This document shows, piece after piece, positions 17,416 through 25,529 of a stretch of DNA of 64,000 nt; position 1 is the first letter of the stretch; each line of letters opens with the position of its first letter. The position numbers and the translations under genes were made by a program. Under the pieces are notes generated by a model that was given only the letters and a program-made list of their open reading frames with translations, made no database searches and was not told the DNA's origin. The stretch is from Paractinoplanes rishiriensis (lineage in GTDB: Bacteria; Actinomycetota; Actinomycetes; Mycobacteriales; Micromonosporaceae), in assembly GCF_016862375.1 (NCBI RefSeq), contig NZ_BOMV01000100.1:1-64000 (forward strand), read 5' to 3'.

Positions 17416-18423
17416 TCAATGGGTGGTGGCCAGGCCGAAGGCTGGGAACAAGGCCGGGTCGGGAAATCCGACGATGCCAGCCACTCGATCACCGTCGACG
17501 GCGAGGACCATGATGCCGTAGCCGCGGCAGTCCTGCGCGGTGTCGTCGGGAAGGTAGGCGGCAAGGGCCGGGTGACCGTTGGCTCGGACCCCGACGAGGT
17601 GGATCAGGTCGAGCCGGCCGCCGGCGGGCACGGTAGCGAAGAACTCGGCGACCGCCTCCCGGCCGTCGATGAGCAGCGCCTGCGGCGGCATGTGCAGGGT
17701 GACGTCGTCGCGCAGCAACGCCGCCAGCGCGGGGATGTCGCAGTCATGCCAGGCGCGCACGAACGCCTCCACGACCTCGCGTTCGCGAGCCGTTCCGGGC
17801 CTGGCCCCGACCGGTTTGTCAGTGTCGGCGATGGTGGCGCGGGCGCGTTGCAAGGCGCTGTTCACCGCTGGCACGCTGGTACCGAGCAGATCGGCGACCT
17901 GCTGTGCGGGCCAGGCGAGAACCTCGCGCAGGATCAACACGGCCCGCTGCGTGGCGGGCAGCACCTGCAGGGCGGCCACGAAGGCCAGGGCGACGCTTTC
18001 GCGTCGGTCGACGATCGCGGCCGGGTCGGCGTCGGCGTCGGCGTCGGTCAGCTGGTCGATCAGGGCGTCCGGGTAGGGCTGCAACCAGGCCGCGTCGAGC
18101 GGGCTGGCGATCGGTTCGCGGGCCCGGCGGTTGATCATCTTGAGGCACGTGGTCGTCGTGATCCGGTAGAGCCAGTGCCGCAGCGGCGCCCGGCCTTCGA
18201 AGCCGGCCAGGCCCTGCCAGGCCCGCAGCAGCGTCTCCTGCAGTGCCTCCTCGGCGTCGTGGTAGGAGCCGAGCATGCGATAGCTGTGCAGGTGCAGCGC
18301 CCGCAGATGCGGTGCGACCAAGGCTTGGAACGCTCCGTCGTCGCCAGCGCGGGCCGCTGCCAGCAGCGGGTCGGTGCTCGTCTGCGCGCTCATGCCGGAC
18401 ACCGTAGCGGTCGGGTCTGACAT
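17416..18423 (-). CDS. ECF RNA polymerase sigma factor with SnoaL-like C-terminal domain
   Basis: About 335 residues. Region 2 (residues about 30-95: AFQALVAPHLRALHLHSYRM, GSYHDAEEALQETLLRAWQ) binds core polymerase and the -10 element; region 4 (about 155-210: LQVLPATQRAVLILREVL, QQVADLLGTSVPAVNSALQR) binds the -35. Residues about 225-330 form a SnoaL/NTF2-like domain (FVRAWHDCDIPALAALLRDD) as in the SigG/SigJ-like ECF groups, where the tail controls activity in place of an anti-sigma factor. ATG 18423 is used; ATG 18393 is equally possible and neither has a strong ribosome site. The VOC gene at 18494 is divergent and may be a target. Confidence 0.88.
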   Translation of the reverse strand: MSDPTATVSGMSAQTSTDPLLAAARAGDDGAFQALVAPHLRALHLHSYRMLGSYHDAEEALQETLLRAWQGLAGFEGRAPLRHWLYRITTTTCLKMINRRAREPIASPLDAAWLQPYPDALIDQLTDADADADPAAIVDRRESVALAFVAALQVLPATQRAVLILREVLAWPAQQVADLLGTSVPAVNSALQRARATIADTDKPVGARPGTAREREVVEAFVRAWHDCDIPALAALLRDDVTLHMPPQALLIDGREAVAEFFATVPAGGRLDLIHLVGVRANGHPALAAYLPDDTAQDCRGYGIMVLAVDGDRVAGIVGFPDPALFPAFGLATTH

Positions 18424-18493
18424 GACCGATGAGTTTGCCGCAGCCCGGGGATCGTACGAAAGGTAGGCACCTAACGGGAGAGGAGAGCAAACC

Positions 18494-18829
18494 ATGAGCG
18501 CACCATTCGTCTGGTTCGACCTGACCGCCGTGCACGCCGAGTTCTATGAGAATCTGTTCGGCTGGACGACCCGCCCGGGTGCGGGTGACTACCAGAGCTG
18601 GTTCACCGCAGGCGGGCAGCCGTGGGGCGGCGTCGCCCCAGCAGATGACGTTCCAGCGGGCCGCTGGGTGCCCTACGTGATGGTCGACGACCTCGACGTC
18701 GCTACCAAACGGGCGGTCGAACTCGGCGGACGCATCGTACGGCAGCGGACCACCGGACCGGGCGGGACGTCCGTGATCGTCGCCGATCCCGGCGACGCCC
18801 TGGTCGCGCTGTTCGTGCCGACGAACTGA
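18494..18829 (+). CDS. VOC (glyoxalase-fold) family protein
   Basis: 111 residues, ATG 18494 after GGGAGAGGAGAGCAAACC. One VOC module pair: FVWFDLTAVHAEFYENLFGW at the start and YVMVDDLDVATKRAVELGG, VADPGDALVALF at the end. Members bind a metal and act on small reactive or antibiotic molecules; the substrate here cannot be told. It diverges from the SnoaL-tailed ECF sigma gene and is followed six bases later by the TfoX/DUF2461 fusion, so those two likely form an operon. Confidence 0.88.
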   Translation: MSAPFVWFDLTAVHAEFYENLFGWTTRPGAGDYQSWFTAGGQPWGGVAPADDVPAGRWVPYVMVDDLDVATKRAVELGGRIVRQRTTGPGGTSVIVADPGDALVALFVPTN

Positions 18830-18835
18830 GCAGCC

Positions 18836-19867
18836 ATGGCAATGACCGGGGAAGATCTGTTCGGGGAACTCGTCGAGCCGCTGTACGCCGACCGAGCGGT
18901 GCAGCGCTCGACCATGATGGGACTGCCATGCGTCCGATACAACGGCCGGTTCTTCGCCTCGCTCGAACGGCGCAGCGGGGCCCTTCTGGTGAAGGTGCCC
19001 CCGCGCCGGGTCGCAGCGCTCATCGCCGACGGCGTTGGCGAGCCGTTCGCGCCGGCCGGGCGGATCTTCCGCGAATGGGTGGCGCTGCCGCACCCTGACC
19101 GGCAGCTCTGGAGCGACCTGCTCACCGAGGCACGGCATCACGCCGCCGGCACCCCGGCCGAAATCGCTGGATTCCGCGGGTTCGGCGAGGCGGGACTGAA
19201 ATTTTTGATCGGGCTGGAACGCGACAACACCAAACGGTTCTTCGACACCCACCGGCCGGTCTACCGGCAGGAGCTCCTGGAACCCGCCAAGGCGTTCGTG
19301 ACGGCCCTCGGCCAGGTGCTGCACCAGCGCGTATCAGCGGCCCTGCACGCCGAACCGCGAGTGGGCGGCAGCCTGTTCCGGATCGCCAACGACCTGCGGT
19401 TCGCGCCGGACCGGCCGCCGTACAAACCGCATCTCGACTTCGTATTCTGGGAAGGCCCGAACGGACCGAAACGCGATCCGGCGCTGATCCTGCGCATCGG
19501 CGCGGCCGAGATCCTCCTCGGCTGCGGCGTCATGCCTCGCTCCGGGCCGGCGCTGGCGGCGTACCGCGGTGCCCTGCGCGACGACGCCCGGGTCGCCGAC
19601 CTCAACCGGCACGTGACCCGCCTGCAGGACTCGGGTGCCGAGCTGAGCGAGCCGACCCGGCGTCACCACCCCGCCGGGTTCGACCCGGCCGGCCCGGCGG
19701 CCCGCTTCGCGTTACGCGACGGATGGCACCTGGTAAACCGCTACCCGCACCCCGCGGAAATCACCACACCCGCACTGGTTAACTGGTGCGCGGATCGCTT
19801 CGTCCCGTTTGCACCGGTCCACTCCTGGCTCACCCAGGCGGATCAAACCGTCAGCGCAGGTGCCTGA
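18836..19867 (+). CDS. TfoX/YjbR-like domain fused to DUF2461
   Basis: 343 residues. Residues 1-105 resemble the TfoX N-terminal/MmcQ-YjbR fold (LYADRAVQRSTMMGLPCVRY, FFASLERRSGALLVKVPPRR, REWVALP). Residues about 118-325 are DUF2461 (TIGR02453 type): GEAGLKFLIGLERDNTKRFF, SLFRIANDLRFAPDRPPYKP, GLD-like LDFVFWEG and the closing RDGWHLVNRYPHPAEI region. The two domains are usually separate proteins. ATG 18836 is six bases after the VOC stop. DUF2461 proteins have no established activity; the fusion hints at shared DNA- or nucleotide-related function (inference). Confidence 0.82.
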   Translation: MAMTGEDLFGELVEPLYADRAVQRSTMMGLPCVRYNGRFFASLERRSGALLVKVPPRRVAALIADGVGEPFAPAGRIFREWVALPHPDRQLWSDLLTEARHHAAGTPAEIAGFRGFGEAGLKFLIGLERDNTKRFFDTHRPVYRQELLEPAKAFVTALGQVLHQRVSAALHAEPRVGGSLFRIANDLRFAPDRPPYKPHLDFVFWEGPNGPKRDPALILRIGAAEILLGCGVMPRSGPALAAYRGALRDDARVADLNRHVTRLQDSGAELSEPTRRHHPAGFDPAGPAARFALRDGWHLVNRYPHPAEITTPALVNWCADRFVPFAPVHSWLTQADQTVSAGA

Positions 19868-19876
19868 GGTGTGCCG

Positions 19877-19904
19877 GCCGCCGGTCAGGGGTCGGTCCGG
19901 CGGC
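19877..19904. terminator. Hairpin between convergent genes
   Basis: Perfect 8-bp stem GCCGCCGG/CCGGCGGC with a 12-base loop, ten bases after the TfoX-like/DUF2461 stop and upstream (in plus sense) of the DUF305 gene's stop at 19988. No T run on either side; a bidirectional hairpin terminator is plausible. Confidence 0.4.
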
Positions 19905-19987
19905 GTCGCCGTTGCGACGGCCGCTCGCTGTGCCCGGGCGCGGCGTCGCCGGATCACCCTGAACAGGGTCGTCGCTCGTCGCACTTC

Positions 19988-20593
19988 TCACGACTGCGGG
20001 GACGCAGGACATTGGCGCTCGGCAGTCTCGCTGAAGTCGGGAACCGGGCGGGCCTGCGCCTGCTGCGCGGTCGTGGCCAGGCCGTTGCGCTCAATGTCGT
20101 TGACCAGCCACTGCATTTCCAGAATCTCTCGCCGTTGCGCCTGACTGATCTCCTTGGCGAGTTGGCAGACCCGCACGTCGGAAATTTCCGCATGCTCAGA
20201 GCGGGTGATAGCCAGCGAGTGATGCGGGATCATGGAATTCATCCACCCGGCGTCCTGCACAGTGGTCTGACTACGGTCGAGAATCGCGCCCCCACCGAGC
20301 AGGAGCACACTCGCCGCGGCGACCGCCAGATTCGCCTTCGTGTTGCGGTACATGTTCAGCATCCAGCCCAGCATGATCAGACCCATGGCGCCGCCCATGG
20401 TCAACGCCATGAACACCCGGCTCTCGCTGAACCGAACGTGGTCCCACGCCCAGGTGCTGACGAACATCACGCCGTACATCACCACCATGGCGGTCAGAAT
20501 CATCGCGGCGAACCGCGCATACATTTTCGAGTCATGCGGCTGCTGGTCAGCCCTGTCCCGGTCGTTGCTCGTCCTGCTGCTCGTTCGATCCAT
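19988..20593 (-). CDS. DUF305 domain membrane protein
   Basis: 201 residues from ATG 20593. Three membrane segments (about 25-50, 62-82, 86-106) precede a DUF305 segment: AGWMNSMIPHHSLAITRSEH, QLAKEISQAQRREILEMQWL. DUF305 forms a ferritin-like four-helix fold with conserved H-H and E/M residues and is linked in places to copper. The C-terminal 40 residues are low complexity. A SigB/SigF-like promoter lies 52 bases upstream. Confidence 0.85.
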   Translation of the reverse strand: MDRTSSRTSNDRDRADQQPHDSKMYARFAAMILTAMVVMYGVMFVSTWAWDHVRFSESRVFMALTMGGAMGLIMLGWMLNMYRNTKANLAVAAASVLLLGGGAILDRSQTTVQDAGWMNSMIPHHSLAITRSEHAEISDVRVCQLAKEISQAQRREILEMQWLVNDIERNGLATTAQQAQARPVPDFSETAERQCPASPQS

Positions 20594-20644
20594 AGCTGCG
20601 CCGGCCTTCCTCTATGCGACGGTCTTCTCGTCCAGCCAACGCGT

Positions 20645-20669
20645 ATACCCGCACACGGCCTGGCGAAGC
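20645..20669 (-). promoter_or_regulatory. SigB/SigF-like promoter
   Basis: Minus strand GCTT, 15 nt, GGGTAT, 52 bases before the DUF305 gene. Perfect -10, one mismatch in the -35. Confidence 0.45.
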
Positions 20670-20755
20670 GGTCAACACGACGACGACCGCCGTGCATGTT
20701 GGCGAGGGACGTGGGGTAGGTGATCGCGGAACTCCGAAGTGGAGAGGAGCCGCCG

Positions 20756-20938
20756 ATGAGCACGCCGCGTACGCCTCAAAGATCGACGTCGATAGTGGAC
20801 TTCGACGTGACCGCGGTCATCGACCCGAAGGCGCACATCAGCAAGCTGACATCCATCGCCCGGGAGGCGGCCATTCCCTTGGCAGCAGCGGCATTGGCGA
20901 TCGCTGACACCGTAGGACGCCGCAACGCCGATCTGTGA
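20756..20938 (+). CDS. Small protein of unknown function
   Basis: 60 residues from ATG 20756, well supported by GGAGAGGAGCCGCCG. MSTPRTPQRSTSIVDFDVTA, then a hydrophobic helix (EAAIPLAAAALAIADTVG) and a short polar end. GGGTAG occurs at 20715 without a good -35. I recognise no family. It lies alone between the divergent DUF305 gene and the convergent AI-2E family transporter. Confidence 0.6.
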   Translation: MSTPRTPQRSTSIVDFDVTAVIDPKAHISKLTSIAREAAIPLAAAALAIADTVGRRNADL

Positions 20939-20976
20939 CGCAGCGACCAAGCCGGCTCGGACGGGAAGCCACTGTC

Positions 20977-22092
20977 TCATTCCACGCACTCCGTTTTGCT
21001 CTCCGCCGGCTCCGGTGAGTCAGGTGCGGCGATCGTCGCGGTCTGGGGTTCCTCGCGATAGCCCAGTACGGCCTGGTAGGCAACAGCGCACGCCGGGACC
21101 GCGATCAACGCACCGGCCACGCCGCCGAGCAGGGTGCCGGCGGACACCGCAAGCAACGTGACCACCGGGTGCAGGTGCACCGCCTGACGCATCACCAGCG
21201 GGTGCAGCAGATTGCCCTCCGCCTGCTGCACCAGAATCACCGCCGCCAGCACGATCAGCGCGTCCTGGGTGCCGTTGGTGACCAGCGTGACCAGGGTCGC
21301 GGCCGCCCCGGCGACCGTGGCACCGACGATCGGGACGAACGCCGCCAGGAACGTCAACACGGCCAGCGACAGCGCCAACGGGACACCGAGCAGGAACAGC
21401 ACCGCGCCGATGCCGATCGCGTCCACCGCTGCCACCAGCACGATGCCATGGGTGTATCCGGCGAGCGTTCTCCATCCCGCGTGACCGGCCCGGTCGATGC
21501 GCCTCGCCACCCGGCCGGGTGTCTGCTCGACCAGCCACGACCACATCGCCGCGCCGTCGCGGAGGAAGAAGAACACGAGCACGAGCGCCAGCAGCGTCGC
21601 GGCGAGCGCCGCAGTGGCGCTCGTGATGCCGGCGTACGGGCTGGGCAGCGCGCTGCGGATACCGCCGACCAGTTCCGCGGCGAGCTCGTCGACGCGTTGC
21701 TCGTCGATGCCCGGCAGCAGATCGGCCACGGTGTGCCGGAGCCGACGTACCCCCTCGACCGCCTGCACCTGCAGATCGCCGAGCTGACTCGTCGCCCGCC
21801 GGCCGATCAGGAACGAGGCCGCGCCGACCACTGCCAGCACGGCGATCAGGCCGGCGAGCGCGGCGATCGACCGCGGAACATGATGCCGCTTGAGCCACCC
21901 GGTCAGCGGGCCGACCAGGGCAGTCACCAGGAGGGCGGCGATCACCGCCATGGTCAACGGCGCCACCCGCAGTAACGCCCGCACGACCAGGTACGCCGCC
22001 AGGACGAAGACGAGCACCGCCAGCACCGTCCCGGCCGCTCGGATCAGCCGCCTGCCGGTGGCATCGTTGTCGCCGGTTGGTGCGGAAGTCAC
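20977..22092 (-). CDS. AI-2E family transporter
   Basis: 371 residues from GTG 22092 (AAAGGACTGAC upstream). About eight membrane helices in the PerM/AI-2E pattern: two N-terminal helices, an amphipathic part (GRRATSQLGDLQVQAVEGVR), then the conserved second half (GYTHGIVLVAAVDAIGIGAV, LAVLTFLAAFVPIVGATVAG, GNLLHPLVMRQAVHLHPVVT). Members export diverse solutes, including Na+/H+ antiport in some. A strong SigB/SigF-type promoter sits 36 bases upstream, so it is probably stress-induced. Confidence 0.93.
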   Translation of the reverse strand: MTSAPTGDNDATGRRLIRAAGTVLAVLVFVLAAYLVVRALLRVAPLTMAVIAALLVTALVGPLTGWLKRHHVPRSIAALAGLIAVLAVVGAASFLIGRRATSQLGDLQVQAVEGVRRLRHTVADLLPGIDEQRVDELAAELVGGIRSALPSPYAGITSATAALAATLLALVLVFFFLRDGAAMWSWLVEQTPGRVARRIDRAGHAGWRTLAGYTHGIVLVAAVDAIGIGAVLFLLGVPLALSLAVLTFLAAFVPIVGATVAGAAATLVTLVTNGTQDALIVLAAVILVQQAEGNLLHPLVMRQAVHLHPVVTLLAVSAGTLLGGVAGALIAVPACAVAYQAVLGYREEPQTATIAAPDSPEPAESKTECVE

Positions 22093-22127
22093 GTCAGTCC
22101 TTTGTCTTGGGTATCCACCGCCCGCGC

Positions 22128-22152
22128 CTACCCGCGGCAGCACCTCGCAAAC
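22128..22152 (-). promoter_or_regulatory. SigB/SigF-like promoter
   Basis: Minus strand GTTT, exactly 15 nt, GGGTAG; 36 bases before the AI-2E family transporter's GTG. A full match to the recurring motif of this window. Confidence 0.7.
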
Positions 22153-22166
22153 GAGGGGATGCCCGC

Positions 22167-22675
22167 TCAGGCCTCCGGGGCGTCGGGGAGCACGGTCAGC
22201 CGGCCGGCCTGGGCAGCGGGAATTACGCTGAAGCTGCCGTCGGTCTCGAGCACCACCGCTGCCACGTCGGCCAGATCGCCGATGCCTTGCGAGCGGACTG
22301 CCTGGCGGACCTCGCCGTCGGTGACCCGCTGTGACCGCAAGGCGTCGTACAGGAGGACGCCGTCACGCAGCAGCACGCTCGGTTCGGACTTGAGCAGGCG
22401 ACGCACCGCCCGCGACCGGATCGACAGCCAGGTGACCGACAGCTGCAGCAGCACCAGCAGCGCAGGCCGACAATTCCCTCGGCCAGAGCCACATCGCGCG
22501 ACAGCAGAATCGTGGCCAGCGTCGAGCCGATCGCCACGGTGACTACCAGGTCGAAGGCATTCATCTTCGCCAGCGTCCGCTTGCCGGACAGCCGCAGAAT
22601 GGCGATAAGGCAGGGATACGTGATCATCCCGATCACCGCGATACGCCATAGGTCGGTCCAGTGCTGAAAGAACAT
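22167..22675 (-). pseudogene. DUF421 (YetF-like) membrane protein, frameshifted
   Basis: ATG 22675 (MFFQHWTDLWRIAVIGMITY), then LSGKRTLAKMNAFDLVVTVA and GSTLATILLSRDVALAEG. One G is lost near 22465 (CCTGCGCTGCTGG for CCTGGCGCTGCTGG); the remainder (LLVLLQLSVTWLSIRS, RRLLKSEPSVLLRDG, SFSVIPAAQAG) is in another frame to a stop at 22167. Span 509 bases (3n+2). Same family and same kind of lesion as 10309-10829, though at a different base. Apart from the lesion the gene is complete. Confidence 0.85.
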
Positions 22676-22707
22676 CACAATCCCCTACCCGGCCAGCGGG
22701 TCCGCAC

Positions 22708-23751
22708 TCAACGCGACAGTGTCCCGAGTGTCACCTGCACCTGCGTACCGCTCCCGTCGCGGTGCAGCCTGAGAGCGACCGATTTCCCGGGGGCGGTCTC
22801 GCGGAGCGCGGCGTAGATGTCGCCGACCGTGGCGATCTGCTTGTCATCGAACTTGACGATCACGTCGCCTGCCCGGAGATCGGCCGCATCTGCCGGGCTG
22901 CCCGGCTGCACCTGCCGCACCAGCGCGCCACTGGTGACCTTCATGCCCAGCGGCTGCGCGATATCGGCGGTCAAGGTGGTCAGGACAACACCGAGGTACG
23001 GATGGGCAACCGAGCCGGTGGACAACAACTGGTCGGTCACGTCGACCACCGTGCTCGACGGAATGGCGAACCCCAGAGACACCGCGCCAGCCGACGGCGG
23101 TATGTATGCCTCGTTCAGACCCACCAGCCGGCCCTGGCCGTCGATCAGAGCGCCCCCGGAGTTGCCCGGCGAGATGGCCGCATCGGTCTGGATCAGGTCG
23201 ACCAGCGGACGTCCGCCGGTTGTCGAGCCGGGTATCTGGCGCCCGACGCCGGAGATGATGCCCTGGGTGACGGTGTTCTCGAAACCGAGAGGACTACCGA
23301 TCGCCAGGGCGGTCTCTCCGGGCTTCGGCAGCTCGAGGCGAATCGGGACAGGTGGCAGCCCAGTGCGTTGCACCCGGACGACGGCGAGGTCGGTGATCTC
23401 GTCCGCGCCGATGACCTGCCCTGCAACCTGGGTGCCATCGGCGAACGCGACCTGCACCTGCTTCACCGAGCCGACGACATGGGCGTTGGTGACGATCACG
23501 CCGTCCGCCCGGTAAACCACTCCGCTGCCCAACCCCTCGCCGGCGCGGATCGTCACCACCGACGGCTCCGTCCGCGACACCACCTCGACCACCGATCCAC
23601 CGGGCGGTGCCGCATCGGCGGCGACACTGCTCGATGTCGCCGGGGACGCCTCGTCGGTGCAGCCAGCGGTCAAAACCACCACCGCGGCGGCGAAGCCCCC
23701 GAGGATCTTCGTGATTACGGTGGAGATGCCGGGGGCGGCGGTCGCGGTCAT
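22708..23751 (-). CDS. HtrA/DegP-like serine protease lipoprotein with PDZ domain
   Basis: 347 residues. N-terminal signal ends VVVLTAGCTDE, a lipobox, so the protease is probably tethered outside the membrane rather than anchored by a helix. Trypsin-like domain (about 55-240) with the full triad: VTNAHVVG (His), EITDLAVVRV (Asp), ISPGNSGGALI (Ser). PDZ domain at about 250-345 (PYLGVVLTTL ... GSPADAADLRAGDVIVKFDD). It degrades or refolds damaged exported proteins. Located between DUF421 and the SigF-like sigma gene, all on the minus strand; the sigma gene ends 66 bases upstream of it, so they may share a transcript. Confidence 0.93.
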   Translation of the reverse strand: MTATAAPGISTVITKILGGFAAAVVVLTAGCTDEASPATSSSVAADAAPPGGSVVEVVSRTEPSVVTIRAGEGLGSGVVYRADGVIVTNAHVVGSVKQVQVAFADGTQVAGQVIGADEITDLAVVRVQRTGLPPVPIRLELPKPGETALAIGSPLGFENTVTQGIISGVGRQIPGSTTGGRPLVDLIQTDAAISPGNSGGALIDGQGRLVGLNEAYIPPSAGAVSLGFAIPSSTVVDVTDQLLSTGSVAHPYLGVVLTTLTADIAQPLGMKVTSGALVRQVQPGSPADAADLRAGDVIVKFDDKQIATVGDIYAALRETAPGKSVALRLHRDGSGTQVQVTLGTLSR

Positions 23752-23817
23752 GGTAACTCCCGTGGACTGTCGGTCGGTTCGGGCTGGGCCTTCACGTTGT
23801 GTCGAGCCCCTTGCAGC

Positions 23818-24603
23818 TCAGGAACCGGGGCCCAGGCGAGTCCGCAGCGTGTCCAACGCCCTGCGGATCAGACGCGAGGCGTGCATCTGCGACATGCCGA
23901 GCTGCCGGCCGATCTCGCTCTGAGTGAGGTTGCCGTAGTAGTAGAGCGTCACCACCCGCCGTTCCCTTTCGCTCAGATGCGCCATGGCCTCGTACAGGTC
24001 GTGACGTAGTTCGGCCTGCCGGTATGCGTCGTCGTGATGGCCAACAAGTTCACCCAGCTCGGTGTCGCCTTCCGGATGCACCGGAGCCGACAGCGACGCC
24101 GCTCGGCGGGCGTACTCACACTCCAAGCCCTCCAGCACCTCCTCCACGGTCGTGCCGAGGTATGCGGCCACGTCGTCCGCGGTAGGACTGCGGTTTAGGT
24201 GCTGGGTGAGGTGCCGACGGGCATCCTCCACGCGTTGATGCAGATCGTGGAGGGGACGCGGCAGCCGCACCGCCCAGCCCCGGTCGCGGAAGTACCGCTT
24301 CAGTTCCCCGACGATCGTGGGTGTGGCATAGGCACCGAAGTCGCTGCCCCGGCGCGGATCGAAACCGTCCACGGCCTTGATGAGCCCGACCATCGCGGTC
24401 TGCCGCAAATCGTCGGGGTCGGTACGTCCGTTGGCGTAGCGGCGGACCAGCCGGTGAGCCAGCGGCGCCCATGCCAGGATGGCGTCCGCGCGTAGTTGCG
24501 GTCGTCGCCGGTCACCGGTTGGCGTAACGGCCATGGCGTGGATCAGATCCGACGCCCCGGTTGTCGAGACGGCACGGGTGAGTGTGTTCTGCGTTGTCGT
24601 CAT
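23818..24603 (-). CDS. SigB/SigF/SigG-family RNA polymerase sigma factor
   Basis: 261 residues from ATG 24603. Region 2 (about 38-110: LAHRLVRRYANGRTDPDDLR, VGLIKAVDGFDPRRGSDFGA, ATPTIVGELKRYFRDRGWAV) has the exact signature of the actinobacterial stress sigma group; region 3 (about 115-185) and region 4 (about 205-255: HLSERERRVVTLYYYGNLTQ, SEIGRQLGMSQMHASRLIRR) follow. These factors direct polymerase to GTTT-N15-GGGTAT-like promoters, which recur through this window. No anti-sigma kinase (RsbW-like) gene is adjacent, which is unusual, although several STAS proteins lie at 52-61 kb. It is the likely regulator of the island (inference). Confidence 0.93.
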   Translation of the reverse strand: MTTTQNTLTRAVSTTGASDLIHAMAVTPTGDRRRPQLRADAILAWAPLAHRLVRRYANGRTDPDDLRQTAMVGLIKAVDGFDPRRGSDFGAYATPTIVGELKRYFRDRGWAVRLPRPLHDLHQRVEDARRHLTQHLNRSPTADDVAAYLGTTVEEVLEGLECEYARRAASLSAPVHPEGDTELGELVGHHDDAYRQAELRHDLYEAMAHLSERERRVVTLYYYGNLTQSEIGRQLGMSQMHASRLIRRALDTLRTRLGPGS

Positions 24604-24788
24604 GATCCTTGTCCTCGCGCGTCGGTGCGCCGGCCGGTGTCAGGACGTCGGCGGGCCAGGTCAACGCGGTGTCAGGTGGATAGCGGCCTGCCACCGCAGC
24701 GTGCGTTCTCCAGAGTGGAAGACCGACGTGGCGGGGCATCCGCGTTACCGTGACGGTCCCATGACAACAAGCAGCAGGACGACGCCGA

Positions 24789-25352
24789 TTACGCGACCCT
24801 GCTCTGCTCAGGGGAGGATCCTTGCGTCCGCCCCTCCCCGAGGTCGCCGTGCAGCATCCGGACGGCCCGGTCGGCCAGTTCCGCGTCCACCATCACCTCG
24901 AATTCGCCGGCACGCACCAAATCGTCCGTCGTGAACGACCTTCGCCCCTGGGTGACCACGTATCCCAGCAGAGCCACCGCAGCACCGAGAATCGCGCCCA
25001 GCACGGCCGTGTTGAACACCAGCCACCAGGTCGACAGGGAATCCGTGGTCAGATCGAACAAGCGAAGCAGCCAGCCGACGGCCGCGCCGATCAGCAGACC
25101 CGACAGGGCACCACGGCCAGTCACATCGACGGTGGTCAGCTGACCGCGATGGCGCGCCACGTCGCGCAGATCGGCGCCGATCACCGTGACTCGCCTCTCC
25201 GAGAATCCGGCCGCGACAAGCCGTTCGACAATTCCGGCTGCTGCCCGGTAATCCGGCCGCGCCGCGATAGAGCGTTGCGCCACACCGATCCGTACGTCGT
25301 CATGGTCGCTCTCGCGGGGACCGCCTGTCGGTTGTCGAGGAATCTCTGGCAT
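24789..25352 (-). CDS. General stress protein-like membrane protein
   Basis: 187 residues from ATG 25352 (GGGAGGTGGCG upstream). Same plan as 1808-2353: RIGVAQRSIAARPDYRAAAG, VAAGFSERRVTVIGADLRDV, two glycine-rich helices (GALSGLLIGAAVGWLLRLFD; FNTAVLGAILGAAVALLGYV), TQGRRSFTTDDL and the C-terminal unit FEVMVDAELADRAVRMLHGD. Cytoplasmic ends flank a membrane hairpin. Neighbour of the SigF-like sigma gene (185 bases upstream of it, same strand). Confidence 0.8.
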   Translation of the reverse strand: MPEIPRQPTGGPRESDHDDVRIGVAQRSIAARPDYRAAAGIVERLVAAGFSERRVTVIGADLRDVARHRGQLTTVDVTGRGALSGLLIGAAVGWLLRLFDLTTDSLSTWWLVFNTAVLGAILGAAVALLGYVVTQGRRSFTTDDLVRAGEFEVMVDAELADRAVRMLHGDLGEGRTQGSSPEQSRVA

Positions 25353-25472
25353 CACGCCACCTCCCATTCGTCTCGGTCGCCCGGTCCCCCGCCCTGCGGC
25401 GGTGCAAACGGCTGTCGCAGGCTTGTCACGTAACAGACCGCATTTCGTCGTGCGTGGTCGCACGGCGACACC

Positions 25473-25497
25473 GTTTCGGTGCGGCTCCGGCGGGTAG
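25473..25497 (+). promoter_or_regulatory. SigB/SigF-like promoter
   Basis: GTTT, exactly 15 nt, GGGTAG; 33 bases before the sugar-binding lipoprotein's ATG. A full match. Confidence 0.7.
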
Positions 25498-25529
25498 GTG
25501 CCGGTTCCGCCGTGGAGGGAGAGTCGCGG

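Noticed and set aside
17819..19324. A 501-codon minus-strand frame opposite the VOC and TfoX-like/DUF2461 genes
   Set aside because: It is antisense to two well-supported genes, lacks any domain, and in its last part is only a shifted frame of the ECF sigma gene.
10309..22675. Programmed frameshifting shared by the two DUF421 genes
   Set aside because: Both lack one base, but at different codons and without a common slippery sequence, so independent lesions or errors are more likely.
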